Shown here: positions 1-11,541 of the stretch, piece by piece | Layout of the letters: every line of letters begins with the position of its first letter | Numbering within the stretch: the stretch's first letter is position 1 | DNA from: Cephalotrichum gorgonifer | Lineage: Eukaryota > Ascomycota > Sordariomycetes > Microascales > Microascaceae | NCBI GenBank assembly: GCA_900312665.1 | Contig: ONZQ02000004.1 | Location: 1,184,244-1,248,243, forward strand | Length of the DNA stretch: 64,000 nucleotides | Direction: 5' to 3' | Notes under the pieces: model-generated | Told to the model about the DNA's origin: nothing | Database searches by the model: none | The model's input: only the letters and a program-made list of their open reading frames with translations | Translations under genes and position numbers: made by a program

Positions 1-73
1 TTACCTATTTTTATGTCTTCACGCTGGTGCTTCCCTCTCTCCAACTTTGTCCCTTCAACTTACCCGCAAAAGC

Positions 74-2275
74 TTACGCGCTGTAGGTAGAGGCAGAGAC
101 GTTACCGCCGCGGCCGGTCCAGTTGACGTGGATGTCCTGGCCCTCGGGGTACTTCGCGCTGGCGTACTCGGGCTTGATGCGGAAGGTGTGGGCACCGAAG
201 TAGTCACGCTGGGCCTGGAGGAGGTTGGCGGGGAGGTCCTTGGTGCGGTATCCGTCGAACCACGAGAGGGCGGTGGAGAAGGCGGGCATGGGGAGACCGA
301 GAAGCGCCGCCTTGGCGACGACGTCACGCCAGCCGGGCTGGGCCTTGTGGATGGCCTTGTTGAAGAAGTCGTCGAAGAGGAGGTTCTCAAGGTCGGGGTT
401 CTTGCGGTACGCCGCCGTGATGTCCTTGAGGAAGACGGAGCGGATGATGCAACCACCGCGCCACATCAGGGCGATGGAGGGCTTGTTAAGCTTCCAGCCG
501 TACTCCTTGGCAGCCTGGATGAGAAAATTCGGGTTAGCATCGGGACAAGTTTATTTCTCGTATGTAAAGGCTTGGACGGTCGGGCGGGGTCGAAACAAAC
601 CTCCTGCATGAGCATGAAGCCCTGGGCGTACGAGATGATCTTGGAGGCGTAGAGGGCCTGCTCGAGGTCATCGAGGAACTGCTCCTTGTTGCCCTCGAAG
701 GTGTTGACGCGGCCAACATACTCGAGCTTGGTGGAGGCGATACTGCGCTCCTCCTTGATTCCGGACAGGCAGCGGGACAGGACAGCCTCGGCGATCAGGG
801 TCACGGGCATGCCGAGGTCCAGAGCGTTGACGGCGGTCCACTTTCCGGTACCCTTCTGGCCGGCCTTGTCCAGGATCTTCTCGACGAGGGGGGTGCCATC
901 GTCGTCGTTGAAGTAGAGGATATCCCTGGTGATCTCGATGAGGAACGAGTCGAGGACACCCTTGTTCCACTTGGCGAAGACGTCGCCGATCTCCTTGCCG
1001 GACATGCCAAGGCCACGCTTCATGAGGTCGTACGCCTGCGATGGCCGGGTTAGTTCTCTGTCACCCATCCCCCCGAAAAATTGGCAGTGGTAACTTCTCC
1101 TCCTCAACGTACCTCGCAGATCAGCTGCATGTCACCGTACTCGATACCGTTGTGGACCATCTTGACGTAGTGGCCAGCACCCTCGTCACCGACCCACTCG
1201 CAGCAGGCCTCACCGCCGCTCTTAGCGGAGATGGACTGGAAGATGTCCCTGATGAAGGGCCAGGCGGCCTCATCACCACCGGGCATGATGGAGGGGCCGT
1301 ACCGCGCACCCTCCTCACCACCGGACACACCGGAGCCGACGAAGCGGATACCCTTGGTGGCGAGGTACCGGGTCCGGCGGTTGGAGTCGGGGAAGTGAGA
1401 GTTACCACCATCGATGATGATGTCACCGCGGTCGAGGAGAGGCAGCAGGCTCTCGATCCAGTCGTCAACAGCCTTTCCGGCCTGGACGAGGAGCATGATA
1501 CGGCGGGGAGTCTTCAGCTTGGAAACGAACTCCTCGGGCGAGTGGGCACCGACGATGGTCGTGCCCTTGGCCTCGTTGGCGAGGAAGCGGTCGACCTTAG
1601 AGATGGTTCGGTTGAAAGCGCAGATGGTGAATCCGTGGTCTGCCATGTTCAGGATCAGGTTCTGACCCCTGCGCCGAGACAGTTAGACACCTGCGCGAAT
1701 ACTCGGAAACCCGAGCGTGGGCGTGATCGGGAAGCGAGGGGGAGGGGGAGGGGGAGGAGGGAACCGCGAGAGCAGTAATAACTTACATGACGGCAAGGCC
1801 GATGAGGCCGAGATCAGCGCTTTCCACAGCATTGTCAGCATTGACCGATCCAAGATTTCCGGAAAGACATTTCCCGGGCCAGAGAGGGACTACCTGGCTC
1901 TACTCTCAACTTGACGGCTCAAGTTTTCGAGACGAGCACTGGGGTTCAGTCATGTCAATAGACATCGGGAGGCGAAAAGAATAGGGACTGGAGCTCTCCT
2001 TCCCAGGCCAGGCAAGACGAGCATGCCATCGCAATCCACTCGAATTGCGCATAGCATGGATAGGAAGATAGAGGACTTTTCCATCTCCATACGGGTTGGG
2101 GGGAGTGGGAGAGGAGGAGGGCAGGGGAGCATGGGAGGGCAGAGAAGAAGAGACCATCGCCAAGCGTTAGAGGAGGGGGATGGCGGGGTAATTTTTGCAT
2201 CCTCATGCTCATGCTCATTCCCCACAGGATCATCAACTGCAAGGAAGGAATCTAGACTTACACGGCGCCAGACAT
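74..2275 (-). CDS. gnd1: 6-phosphogluconate dehydrogenase, decarboxylating
   Basis: Oxidative pentose phosphate pathway enzyme that converts 6-phosphogluconate and NADP+ to ribulose-5-phosphate, CO2 and NADPH in the cytosol. Five exons read on the minus strand: 2275-2262, 1819-1787, 1668-1113, 1035-601 and 514-74, giving 492 residues, the usual fungal length. The spliced N-terminus MSGAVADLGLIGLAVMGQN carries the Rossmann GLxVMGxN dinucleotide motif. Further on are IIDGGNSHF, the signature GSGVSGGEEGAR, KMVHNGIEYGDMQL with the catalytic Lys, and the C-terminal KQ-free tail GNVSASTYSA. Exon 1 is only 14 nt and is followed by a 442-nt intron with donor GTAAGT, branch CTGAC and an AAG acceptor. 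That first junction is inferred from frame and family similarity; the rest is clear. Confidence 0.95.
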
Positions 2276-5200
2276 TTTGGGAGGTGTATCGCGGGATATC
2301 AGCGACTTGATTGTTGTGAGTATGTATGTTTAGAGGCTCTTGGGCGAGCGCGAGGCGTGAGGCGTGAGGTAATCGACGCCGGTGGTGAAGTCGTAGCGGG
2401 GATGTATATGGATATCGCGGTGACCAATTGGTGACACGAGGCGTGGTAAGGTGGGCTAGGAAGGTCAAGGTGGTTCAACCTTGGACTGGTTCTAGTAGCG
2501 GGTAGAGTGGGAAGATGGGGTGGAAGGGAAAGAAGTTGGAGAAGAAGCAATTGGGACAGGTAGGATTTAAGAGCGGGTATTATTTTTTTGTCTATTGAGT
2601 ACAGGCACGAATATGGGGACCGGTCCGGCCGCGGGGGGGGGGGGGTACATTGGATTGAGGAGGGGGGAGGGGCTTACTCAGGCGAGTACGGAGTACGGGC
2701 ATGGTACGGTACTGTACGAGTAGAGAGTACTCGTGCGCGTCCGGAGTCGAGACTTCACCCCCAAGCCCAAGCCCAAGTGCGAGCCAAGCTTCTCACCAAG
2801 CCGCAAGCTGTGTCAGTTTGTGTCTTAAAAAGGTAGTTTCCCAAGCTAAGCTAGCTATGACTAGTGCAGCTTGGATTTGCCATTCGTGTACTCGTACAAA
2901 TCCATCCGTTTGCTTCCCGTCATACGAGTACCGCTTGGTGTTTGTAGCCTTGAGTGGATGCTCTTTATTCCCCGGGAGCTCTCCTCTGTAATGCAATGCC
3001 CGTTAGCCGTACCATATCGTATGGGTATGGGTATGGGCAAGGGTGGTGTGGGTGTGGGTAGGATGACCGTGGGTAAAGAACAAGGAACACAGTCCCCGAC
3101 GATCCACCCACTGCTCTGCTTCCAGCCGGCGGCGGGGTATCTTAGTGTACACTCCGTCCGTCCATGTTGTCTCGCCTATTATCCTTGGGGAGCTACGACC
3201 ACGCTTAGGAGATTGAAAATACCCGCGCAAGTTAAATGTTACATGTGAGCCCCGTGTTCCACTGAAGTGGATGCGCGGCAGCAATGGGGGAATCAAAATG
3301 GGGCATTTATTTTCCTCTGGCCGACTTTGTAAGTGCCCGCAGGCATGTCTGTCGGATTTCTAATTTTCCAGTCGGAAGTCGGAAATAACTAAACCTCTTC
3401 TCCGCCCACGCCCACGCTTTTCCCGGAATCCTGGGACATGCCTATGCCCCGTATGGGTACGAGCAGGCATTATTCCTCGTGCTTGTATGGCTGGGGGCTT
3501 CCTTCCCGTTCTATTACCCCTCCTCCTCTGAGGAACGATGGCGCTAATGCCCTCCGAGACGGCCAGGAATACTAGCAAATCAAGGCAACGCCGCCTTCTT
3601 TCGCCAAGACCGGCGGCGACCCTGCATACGAGCATCGTAACCGTGGGTGCCCAAGCATACAAGCACGCATCCGTCTTCTTAGTTGATATCTCATTCTCGT
3701 AGTCCGGGGTCTTTCTCCCCCTCCCTTTGGCCCATCTGCTCTCACATTAACTCTCATCCTCGCCATACCATACCTGTGCTCGTACCGCCCACGTTTCCAA
3801 CATGTTCTGGCCTCCGCGGACACCCAAAACCCCGCTTGTTAGATAAGGTGTTTCGTACGAGCAACCTTCTCCGCGGCGGGAAGATAATAATACAACGTCC
3901 TTGTATGACAATGTTTGCCACAAGCACTTGTACGTACTCGCACTCCAAGCTCCGCAAAATACACCCCATCGAGAAAATAGTGGGAACGGCCCGTGAGTGA
4001 GATGAATGAGCGATATTGTTTCCATCCCCACGGATGGATACAAGTGCAAGTATTGCTCATCTCAAAATTACCCCTCCTTGTACAAGTGACCATCTCTCTC
4101 TCTCCCTTCCCGTCCTTTTTTTTTTGAGGGGGGAAATCAAGCAACGGGCGGAATCCCGGGAAGAGCACCCGCGAGCAGGATTGCCATTCCATCGAATGGT
4201 TTCTGACACGCCCGCCGCCATATTCGGAAGAGATCAAACTCGTCTCTGTTTCTACTCGTACTCGTACAGAGGGGAGGAGGCCGCCCATGCTCGTAATTGG
4301 ATTGGCATTCTCGGACCATTGCTCTGGCGAGGGATAGATGGCATGGTCGCATGTGTATCAGCTAAATCCAAATACCCCGCCAACCCCTCCGACCCCTCCG
4401 ACTGCGACCCCTCCGAGCTACCGCATTGGCGTCCTCGTACCTCTTCTCCCCCCCCCTCCGCCCCACACCAACAAAAATTTCGTCCGTGACGTTGGCTGCT
4501 GCGCGGCCAAATCCAGCTTAGCCTGTTACCCGTCATGTTATAATGCCTCGTCGACCTGGTGGGGGTGGGCCCCCCCCTCCTAAGCGAATTATGAATTAAG
4601 GCGGAAAACAAGGTGGGGGTCAAGTGCTCCACGGAGAACCATCGATTGGCTGCCGAATGGGGAAAATATCTCAAAGTTTCTGGCCTCCAATCATACCCAT
4701 GGACTCGTAACGACAGGCATGCTTTGGATGTATGTGTACGAGCAAGAGTTGAAACTGAGCCTCGTTTGGTCATCTGGTCTGGACTTGCTCGCTGTGAATG
4801 TCTCATGTAGGCCTGGTGCAGCGGGGTAGATCGGAAATGCTTCTTCCTCGGAGTAGTTCCTCGGCGTCGGTCGTGAACGTAATGAGTGTGACTCCTCCGG
4901 GATATGATATCTCAGTCTTACAAGTCGTACTTGCCATTAGTTCGTCGTCAGCCTCAGATGGATTCTGAAGATATGCCGTTACCCCCCACCTAGCATACTC
5001 CGAAGGGCGGCCAAAACCTCCTTGTAGAGTTTGGACCGAGACCAGTTTACCCGTCCACCAAGATATGGCTTGTCTGTACGGCAAATCACCCTGGTGCCAT
5101 TATTGGATTACTGGGAGACCCTGGGCATAACCACTTTTGGAAAACACAGTTGGGAGGGGGATGTGAGAGCTCTAAGGGAAAAGGTTGGGGGTAGACCCGA

Positions 5201-5866
5201 TGACCGGAGCAAACTAGTCTGGAAGTTGCCACTACAATAACCCATATTCCGCGCTACTGGTCAATACTGTTACTCATCGCTCTCATTCATCCGACGGACG
5301 ACGGAACTTAGGCCGGAGGAAGAGGGAAGGACCGGACCCTCAAGTCTGTTGTTCGTTTCGGGGTATCATCACATGATCTGATCCCATAGCGGTCACCTGA
5401 CCTTGTACTGTAGGCACCAGCCTCAGCGAGATCACGTGCAATTGGTGGTTGACGCCACAATTAATATGTGGCGCTTGGGCGCGCCTCGCGTCAACTGACA
5501 GGGAGCTGGGTTGAGCTTCTGGTTGCCCGGCGGAAAATTCGTGGGTCTGAGTAGAGTCTGGTGCATTGTGTGTGAAGTCAATTCCAACCCACAACCAGCG
5601 ACGACGTCGATCATAGATCCGCCATTACTCTCCATTCTCGGACGGGAAACAGGATCATCCAAACCACTGCGCCATTTCCTACCACCTGCGCAGTGCCCAT
5701 CAACTGTGTCGATAATTTCACGCGACCCGTTTCCTAACGATCGACGACGAGTGTCGAGCAAGCTCGCCCGCCGCCCCGTCAGTCAGTCGCGGTTCTCGTC
5801 TTCCATCCTCGTGCCCGATCGTAACGCTGGGTCTTGATATCAAGCCCATCCCCGAAACCCGGAACA
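2276..5866. other. 3.6 kb intergenic region upstream of gnd1 and nsp1
   Basis: No open frame here looks like a protein. ORFs are short, overlap on all frames and have no recognisable domain. The stretch is rich in simple and short direct repeats: a G13 run near 2635, GTATGG-type repeats at 3018-3062, and CCCCTCCGA repeats at 4382-4417. It also holds nine copies of the heptamer GTACGAG/CTCGTAC between 2714 and 4742. It presumably contains the divergent promoters of gnd1 and nsp1. A long non-coding RNA cannot be excluded. Confidence 0.6.
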
Positions 5867-7992
5867 ATGGCGTTCAACTTCAATCCCCCCAGCTCTACGT
5901 CTGGCTCGAGCAACCCGGCTACCACGGCGCCCGCGGGAACCCCGACATTCTCATTCGGCTCGAAGGCTGCCACTCCTGCGACGGGTTCCCCCTCTCTATT
6001 TGGCGGAGCTCAGAGTGGCAGTAGCGGCGCCAAACCTGGTGGACTGTTCGGGTCAACCCCATCATCTGGAGGCGGGCTTTTCGGAAATGCTTCGTCAACC
6101 CCCACAACAGGCGCTCAGTCCGGCCAAAGCTTGTTCGGTAAGCCGGCCGCTGGGGCGACGGCTTCAACTCCTGCGGCCGGCAGCTTGTTCGGGGGCGGCG
6201 CAGCCACCACTTCCGCCTCAGGGACAAAACCTGGTGGGTTGTTTGGTGGTGGAGGTAGCTCTACCACACCCACTACCTCGACCCCCGGCGGACTCTTTGG
6301 AGGCGGGGCGACCACAGCACCGTCAACAACTCCTGCGAAGCCCTTGTTCGGCAGCGCTCTAGCCTCCACAACGCCTGCCGGGGTGCCTTCGCTCTCCCTA
6401 GGAGGAGGAGCCCAAGGTTCATCACAGCCTTCTACCACCCCTTCCTTGTTTGGCGGTGCTGCTACTGCCAGTACCCCGGCCACTTCGTCTGCATCACAGC
6501 CTTCTGCAGCCGCACCTACGTCACTATTTGGCCAGGCCGCGCCCGCTGCTGCCAAGCCTGCCGCGACGGGTGGTTCTAGCCTCTTCGGACAGAAACCAGC
6601 CTCCACCCCTGCGTCATCTACACCTAGCTTGTTCGGCGGTGCTTCTCAGCCCGCAGCGACGAGCCAGCCCGCCTCTTCTGGGGGCTTGTTTGGCCCGAAG
6701 CCTGCCGCCGCCACTGCGACCACTGCGGCTGCCACGACCTCCGGGTCTACTACCCCGGCGCCGGGCGGGCTGTTTGGTAATGTGGGCTCGTCAGCGCCTG
6801 CATCTTCCGTAACGCCGGCCACGACTGCGGGTGGGGGTCTCTTTGGGAAACCAGCTGCTACGTCAGCGACAACCGAAACCAAGCCAGCTGGATCACTCTT
6901 TGGCGGTGCCTCGGCGGCGACAACTAGCGCCACTACGTCAACTACAGCCCCGACGACCAGTGCTCCGGCCGCTACAGCCCCGGCGTCCGGCGGTCTATTC
7001 GGCGCCAAGCCCGCCTCAACTACAGCCCCAGCGACCAGTGCTCCGGCCGCTGCAGCCCCGGCGGCTGGCGGTCTATTTGGTGCTAAGCCCGCCTCCACCA
7101 CAGTCCCTACGACCAGTGCTCCGGCCACTACAGCACCGGCAGCTGGAGGTCTGTTCGGCGCGAAGCCCGCCGCGTCTACAACGGCCGCAGCTACGGGAAC
7201 CACCGAACAAAGCGGCACGGCTCCTACCAGTGCCCTTGGCACTTCAACCTCCGGCCCCCCATCTCGGCTGCCTACGCTGAAAAATAAGAGTATGGACGAC
7301 ATCATTACCCGCTGGGCTTCGCATCTCTCCAAGTACCAGAAGGAGTTCAAGGAGCAAGCGACCAAAGTGGCCGAATGGGACCGGCTCCTCGTCGATAACG
7401 GTGACAAGATCCAGAAGCTCTATCTTAACACCTACGAGGCGGAGCGGGCTAGCAACGAGATCGAGAAGCAGCTGATGGCCGTAGAGAGCCAACAGGATGA
7501 GCTGGAGAACTGGCTATCCCGGTACGAGGAGGACGTAAACGAGATGATTACCAAGCAGGTCGGCCAGGCCGGCGACCAACTTGGCGGCCACGACCAGGAG
7601 AGAGAGCGAACCTACAAGTTGGCGGAGAAGCTTTCGCAGCACCTCGACGAGAAGAGCAGAGACCTGGCTAAGATGATCAAGGAGATAAATGATGTCTCCG
7701 GCGCCCTGAGCAAGACCACCCGCTCCGAGGACCCTGTAAGTTCATCCCCATATACCGACCACGCGATCGCGAGACGCGACATGTGCTAATATTTCAACTT
7801 TAGGTGAGCCAAATCGTAAAGGTGCTCAACGGGCATCTGTCCCAGCTCCAGTGGATCGACGCCAACACTGCTGCCGTGCAAGCTAAGATCGCGGCGGCGC
7901 AGAAGGCGAACGGCTCGCTTGGTGGCCAGCAGGGGATCTCGGAGAATGACGCGGCGGAGAGCTTCTACAGGTCGTACATGGGAAGGAAATAA
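5867..7992 (+). CDS. nsp1: Nucleoporin NSP1 (Nup62 family)
   Basis: FG nucleoporin of the central transport channel and the cytoplasmic NSP1-NUP82 complex. Exons 5867-7735 and 7804-7992 give 685 residues. The start is the ATG in ACAATGGCG; the upstream in-frame stretch has no ATG. Residues 1 to about 470 are low complexity, rich in Ala, Thr, Ser and Pro, with about 20 FG motifs, nearly all GLFG or SLFG. Residues from about 475 form the conserved Nsp1 C-terminal coiled coil, beginning LKNKSMDDIITRWASHLSKY, which assembles with NUP57/NUP49 or NUP82. The intron (GTAAGT to TTTAG) splits the coiled coil near its end, and the second exon restores a normal C-terminus. The GLFG flavour differs from the FxFG-rich yeast protein. 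Identity is firm from the C-terminal domain. Confidence 0.95.
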
Positions 7993-8377
7993 GTTGGAAC
8001 ATGCGTTTAGGGGGGGGAGCACGCCAACCGGAAATGAGGTGTGACCGGATTGTGTATGCGTCGGTAGGGATGTCGGAGGTCGATTAGGTTTCATTTCAGC
8101 ATGGTAATCGTAGAAGAGTTGGCAGGGTCTCCTCGCCGTACGGGAAGCCGCAATTTGTTATTGTATGTTAATTGTTACATGTACGAGTAAGTATCGATAT
8201 GAGTTTGGAGGCGCGATGCGAGGCAAAAAGATGCGGCTGAGTGATGATTTCCCGTTACTTTCAAAAGCATGTAATCCATTGGCGGCCCCGTCAATCTTGA
8301 CATCTCTTCATGACGAAAGCCCTTGTATCGGTCGATTCTCCGTAGTATCGCCCGCCTACGAGCAGCTAGACACAGAT
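7993..8377. other. Convergent spacer between nsp1 and inh1
   Basis: 385 bases between two converging stop codons. It presumably holds both 3' UTRs and polyadenylation signals. No gene is seen. Confidence 0.6.
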
Positions 8378-8903
8378 CTAGTTCTGCTCGCCGCCCTGGT
8401 CCTTGGTAATATCGTCGCTAATCGAAAGCACCTCCGCATTAGTTCTCAGCTGTTCGTGGAATGGGGCGGGACGCGGACCCGGAGATGGGGGGCTAGCAAT
8501 GATACTTACATGTGGTCAGACAGCTTCTGGAGGTGAGCCTGCTGCTCGGTGATCTGCTTCTTCAGGGCGATGAGCTTTTCCCTCTCGCGCTGGCGGATGG
8601 CGACCTCCTCGACGGCGCGCTCCCGGCGCTGGAAGGCGTCACTGTAGAAAACATAGCTGTCAGTTTCAGGTTCACGGGGACGAAGCGGCGCAGATGGGAG
8701 GGATGCGAGCATCTGTCCGGGAACCACTGGCGAAGTTGGGGAGCGAAGACGAGGCAGGAGATCCGAACGTACCCTAGGCCTCCGGTCTTGGGAGGAGCTC
8801 CAGTATCTCCCGCACCCATTACCCTGGCCGTGGTGCTGAATGCACGAGACGCGAAAGCGGCGGGGGTGCGGAGGGGAGCTTTGACAATGGAAGATCGGAA
8901 CAT
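8378..8903 (-). CDS. inh1: Mitochondrial F1F0-ATPase inhibitor (IF1/INH1)
   Basis: Small matrix protein that blocks ATP hydrolysis by the F1 sector when the proton gradient collapses. Three exons, 8903-8773, 8641-8510 and 8417-8378, give 100 residues. The N-terminus MFRSSIVKAPLRTPAAFASR, followed by AFSTTARV, is a typical mitochondrial presequence. The mature part has the IATP motif GAGDTGAPPKTGGLGDAFQR and a charged helix ending in QQAHLQKLSDHIDD. If read through, the second exon meets an in-frame TAA inside the donor AT^GTAAGT. Splicing there to GATTAG restores the family C-terminus DDITKDQGGEQN. Branch-like ACTAATG lies before the acceptor. Identity is strong, and the last exon is well supported by its match to the family C-terminus. 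Confidence 0.92.
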
Positions 8904-10959
8904 TGTGAGATGGTTGTGTGGGCGAGGTTGGTGGTTGGAGAGTGGGTGGAAGCTGTGGGAGGGCTTGATGGGATTTGGGAGGTGATGTAGCAAACAGCAC
9001 TCGGACTGTCAATTGAATCCGGTTCGGTTATTCCTCGTGCCAGCCACGCAATGGTCTGATGGATGACCCGGAGGCGGCCGTGTCTGTGCCGTGCGGGTGT
9101 GAGCAGTGGTAATAATAGGGCGATACTTTGAACTAGCTGGGAGCTTATGTCTGCACTAATGTATTGCACTACTCCGTAGTATTGCCGCCAGCTTGACCAT
9201 TGGAAGTTCCAGGCCTCCAAAAGCAGGCGCCACCCAATTAATACCCACTCTCTTAACTACGAGTAAGCTCCATGGTCCCCGCATCGCCTAAAGAGGTGTA
9301 CTACTGGTGGGCATTGATGTCATCATCATGAGGCGCTTGGTATTCCCCCGTCCCACCAAGGTTCCGGATTCAGGTTTCTGAGTCATTTGTAGGTTACTTG
9401 AACGGGCGTTGTAGCTCCATTCACTGAAAGCAGATTTTGTTGCCATCATAGACTCTGGTATATCGGCACAATTGACACAATGCTACTCAGTATGCATGCC
9501 AAATTCTCAGCCTGCACCTTAAGATGCTCAGTTACGTTAGACTAGGCCGGGGGGCCACTTTTATCCTCATCATGTGTCTCGGGAGAGAGAAATGAGACAA
9601 GAGTGGACTCGGGCAAGGGCCATCGTCAGGAGATCCTAGCGCTAGGCTCTAGGCAACCGCCCTATTAGTCCACTCCGAGGCAAGATATTATTGCCTGTTT
9701 GCCTCGCAGGTTGGAGGAGGGGCAATTTCATAATATGTGTCTGAGACGAGGCCAGCCAGGTGTAGTGCAGGATTCCGGTTTACTGTGGATACGCGAGCGC
9801 ATGACCCCATTCTGGAAGGCTCTGATGAGATCGATGCTCAGCCACTTGCTCACCTGCCTTGATATCACCCGACGAGGGCATGCTGCCACCTGGGGCCTCC
9901 AGCATGGGCGGGAGAGAAACATGGAAGGGTCGATGGGATCCTCCTCCGGAACACTGCGCTGCGCACATTTAGAGGTAAGTAAGGCTGCTAACATAGCAAC
10001 GATATAGGTAGAAGCTGTCCGACCCATGCCATCAACCGGGGCCCCTCCAAACAGTGGTTCGCATACAGAGCCACAGAGCGAGCAAGATCTGCTCAGTAGT
10101 TTCGCTATCCAATATATCAAGGCAGGCTCTATGAATATGCCCCTTATACTATGGGCGTAAAATCCCAGGGAGCAGAGGATAGGAGCTAAGGGTGCTCTGA
10201 GAGCGAGGGAACAGCTGGAGGTGGCCGGTTGAGATTTGACATTTGACCATAGCTGTGCGAATGATGGCTGGGGTGCCACAAGGGAGTAATGAAGGATTCT
10301 TGGTGTTGGTAATTGATAAGGCAACAAGGGAGACAGGCAGCAGACCTATAGGAATGGGTGCAGAAAAGGACGCCTTTCCAGTGCCTTCTATTTACAAGAA
10401 AAAGTAAAAAGGGGATTTCCTAGTCTGAAATTTATGCACTTCATGTAGCTAGCCATGGCACTGTTCAAACTGTCATCGCGAAAGAGCAAGGAAGGAGCAG
10501 ATGACAGGGGATGTATTTCAAGGGGAGGGGCGCGCCTGCCAATTGTGAGAGGATACCTCGTGGGCATGCTGGGGGGACATGTGTGCAATGTGTACTGGAA
10601 AACAGAGGCTCAGCAGCCTTGACAGCCGGTTTTTAGCAGCCCGCAACCGGCCTGGCTGCCACCAACTTATAGTGCATGTACCTTTGCACTCTAGAATGCA
10701 GTAGGGGTACATCATCCCCTCACACCTTGGTACCAAATTTGATCTTGAAAGAAAATCCCCCCAACCCTTCTTACCTCACGGGGCTACTTGATTTCCCACC
10801 CCCATTATCTCCACCCCGACTTCTCCCCTAAACACCATATCCACCATCGCACATCCAGTCTCCTCCACCACCAAGACCATCCTCCGAATTCAACCTCCTG
10901 CGCATCCCCGCAAAGGATACATCAACATCACCTCAACTCCATCCCCCAACTTTCCTCAG
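8904..10959. other. Intergenic region between inh1 and the 14-3-3 transcript
   Basis: About 2 kb with no supported gene. The longest open frame (9728-10327, minus) has no recognisable domain. The part nearest 10960 is pyrimidine- and CCA-rich, consistent with the promoter and 5' leader of the 14-3-3 gene. Confidence 0.55.
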
Positions 10960-11519
10960 GTACGTGGATATTTCCGTTGAGCCTCCGCCCTGCCCCCTCA
11001 ACCTCTGTCGTCATCGCCACGCCCTCTTCAAGTCTCCGGACAAGCCCGTGGACAAGCCCTACGGTGATCCGGGAAGACCGTCCGTCTGCGGTCAAGCAAT
11101 TGCCTGGATAGCGACCTCCGCAAGCTCGCGACTCCGCGGCTTGCCCCCTATCATCACCCACCGCTACCGTCAGCCACATTCCTGTAACCCCACCACGAGC
11201 GGGGATCAGCTAGCCAGAGACCGAAGCACTCAATCTTCATAAACAACCTCCCCTTACCTTGGACTGAAACGTCCGACACGCTATCACGCGTGCCGCGCTT
11301 TCTACCCCTCCGACGCCTCAGAGTTGACTGGCGGCGAGTTTATACGGGGGCCGACTTGTTGACTTGTCACTGCCTCGGCGACGTGCCCACCCCAATTTGC
11401 CCCGTGCCCAGTTAGCACTTACCACGACCTCACCCTTCATTTCCCCCGGCGCCTACCAACCACAACTCGAGCCTTCGCATCACCTAGGTCAGACCTGCTA
11501 ACCATACTCGGCTCTACAG
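10960..11519 (+). other. Probable 5'-UTR intron of the 14-3-3 gene
   Basis: A strong donor CAG^GTACGT at 10960 and an acceptor CTCTACAG ending at 11519, preceded by the branch-like TGCTAACC at about 11496, bracket 560 bases. They lie immediately upstream of the 14-3-3 start codon at 11542. The short open frames inside it would then be intronic rather than upstream ORFs. This is inferred from splice signals only; RNA reads would settle it. Confidence 0.55.
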
Positions 11520-11541
11520 AAAAATACCACAAACCGCAAAT

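Noticed and set aside
5100..5180. Possible dispersed 5S rRNA fragment
   Set aside because: A short GCATAACCAC-like start is not followed by the conserved 5S internal control region.
5834..5866. In-frame extension of nsp1 upstream of the ATG
   Set aside because: It begins with TTG, lacks an ATG, and the ATG at 5867 has a good context and gives the expected N-terminus.
6646..7407. 253-codon open frame antisense to nsp1
   Set aside because: It mirrors the low-complexity FG region (Ala/Val/Pro-rich) and has no domain. The sense frame is a clear nucleoporin.
9728..10327. 199-codon minus-strand open frame in the spacer before the 14-3-3 gene
   Set aside because: No domain, odd composition, no splice context that extends it. 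Likely chance.
10964..11242. Open frames just upstream of the 14-3-3 gene as possible uORFs
   Set aside because: They fall inside the predicted 5'-UTR intron, so they would not be in the mature leader.
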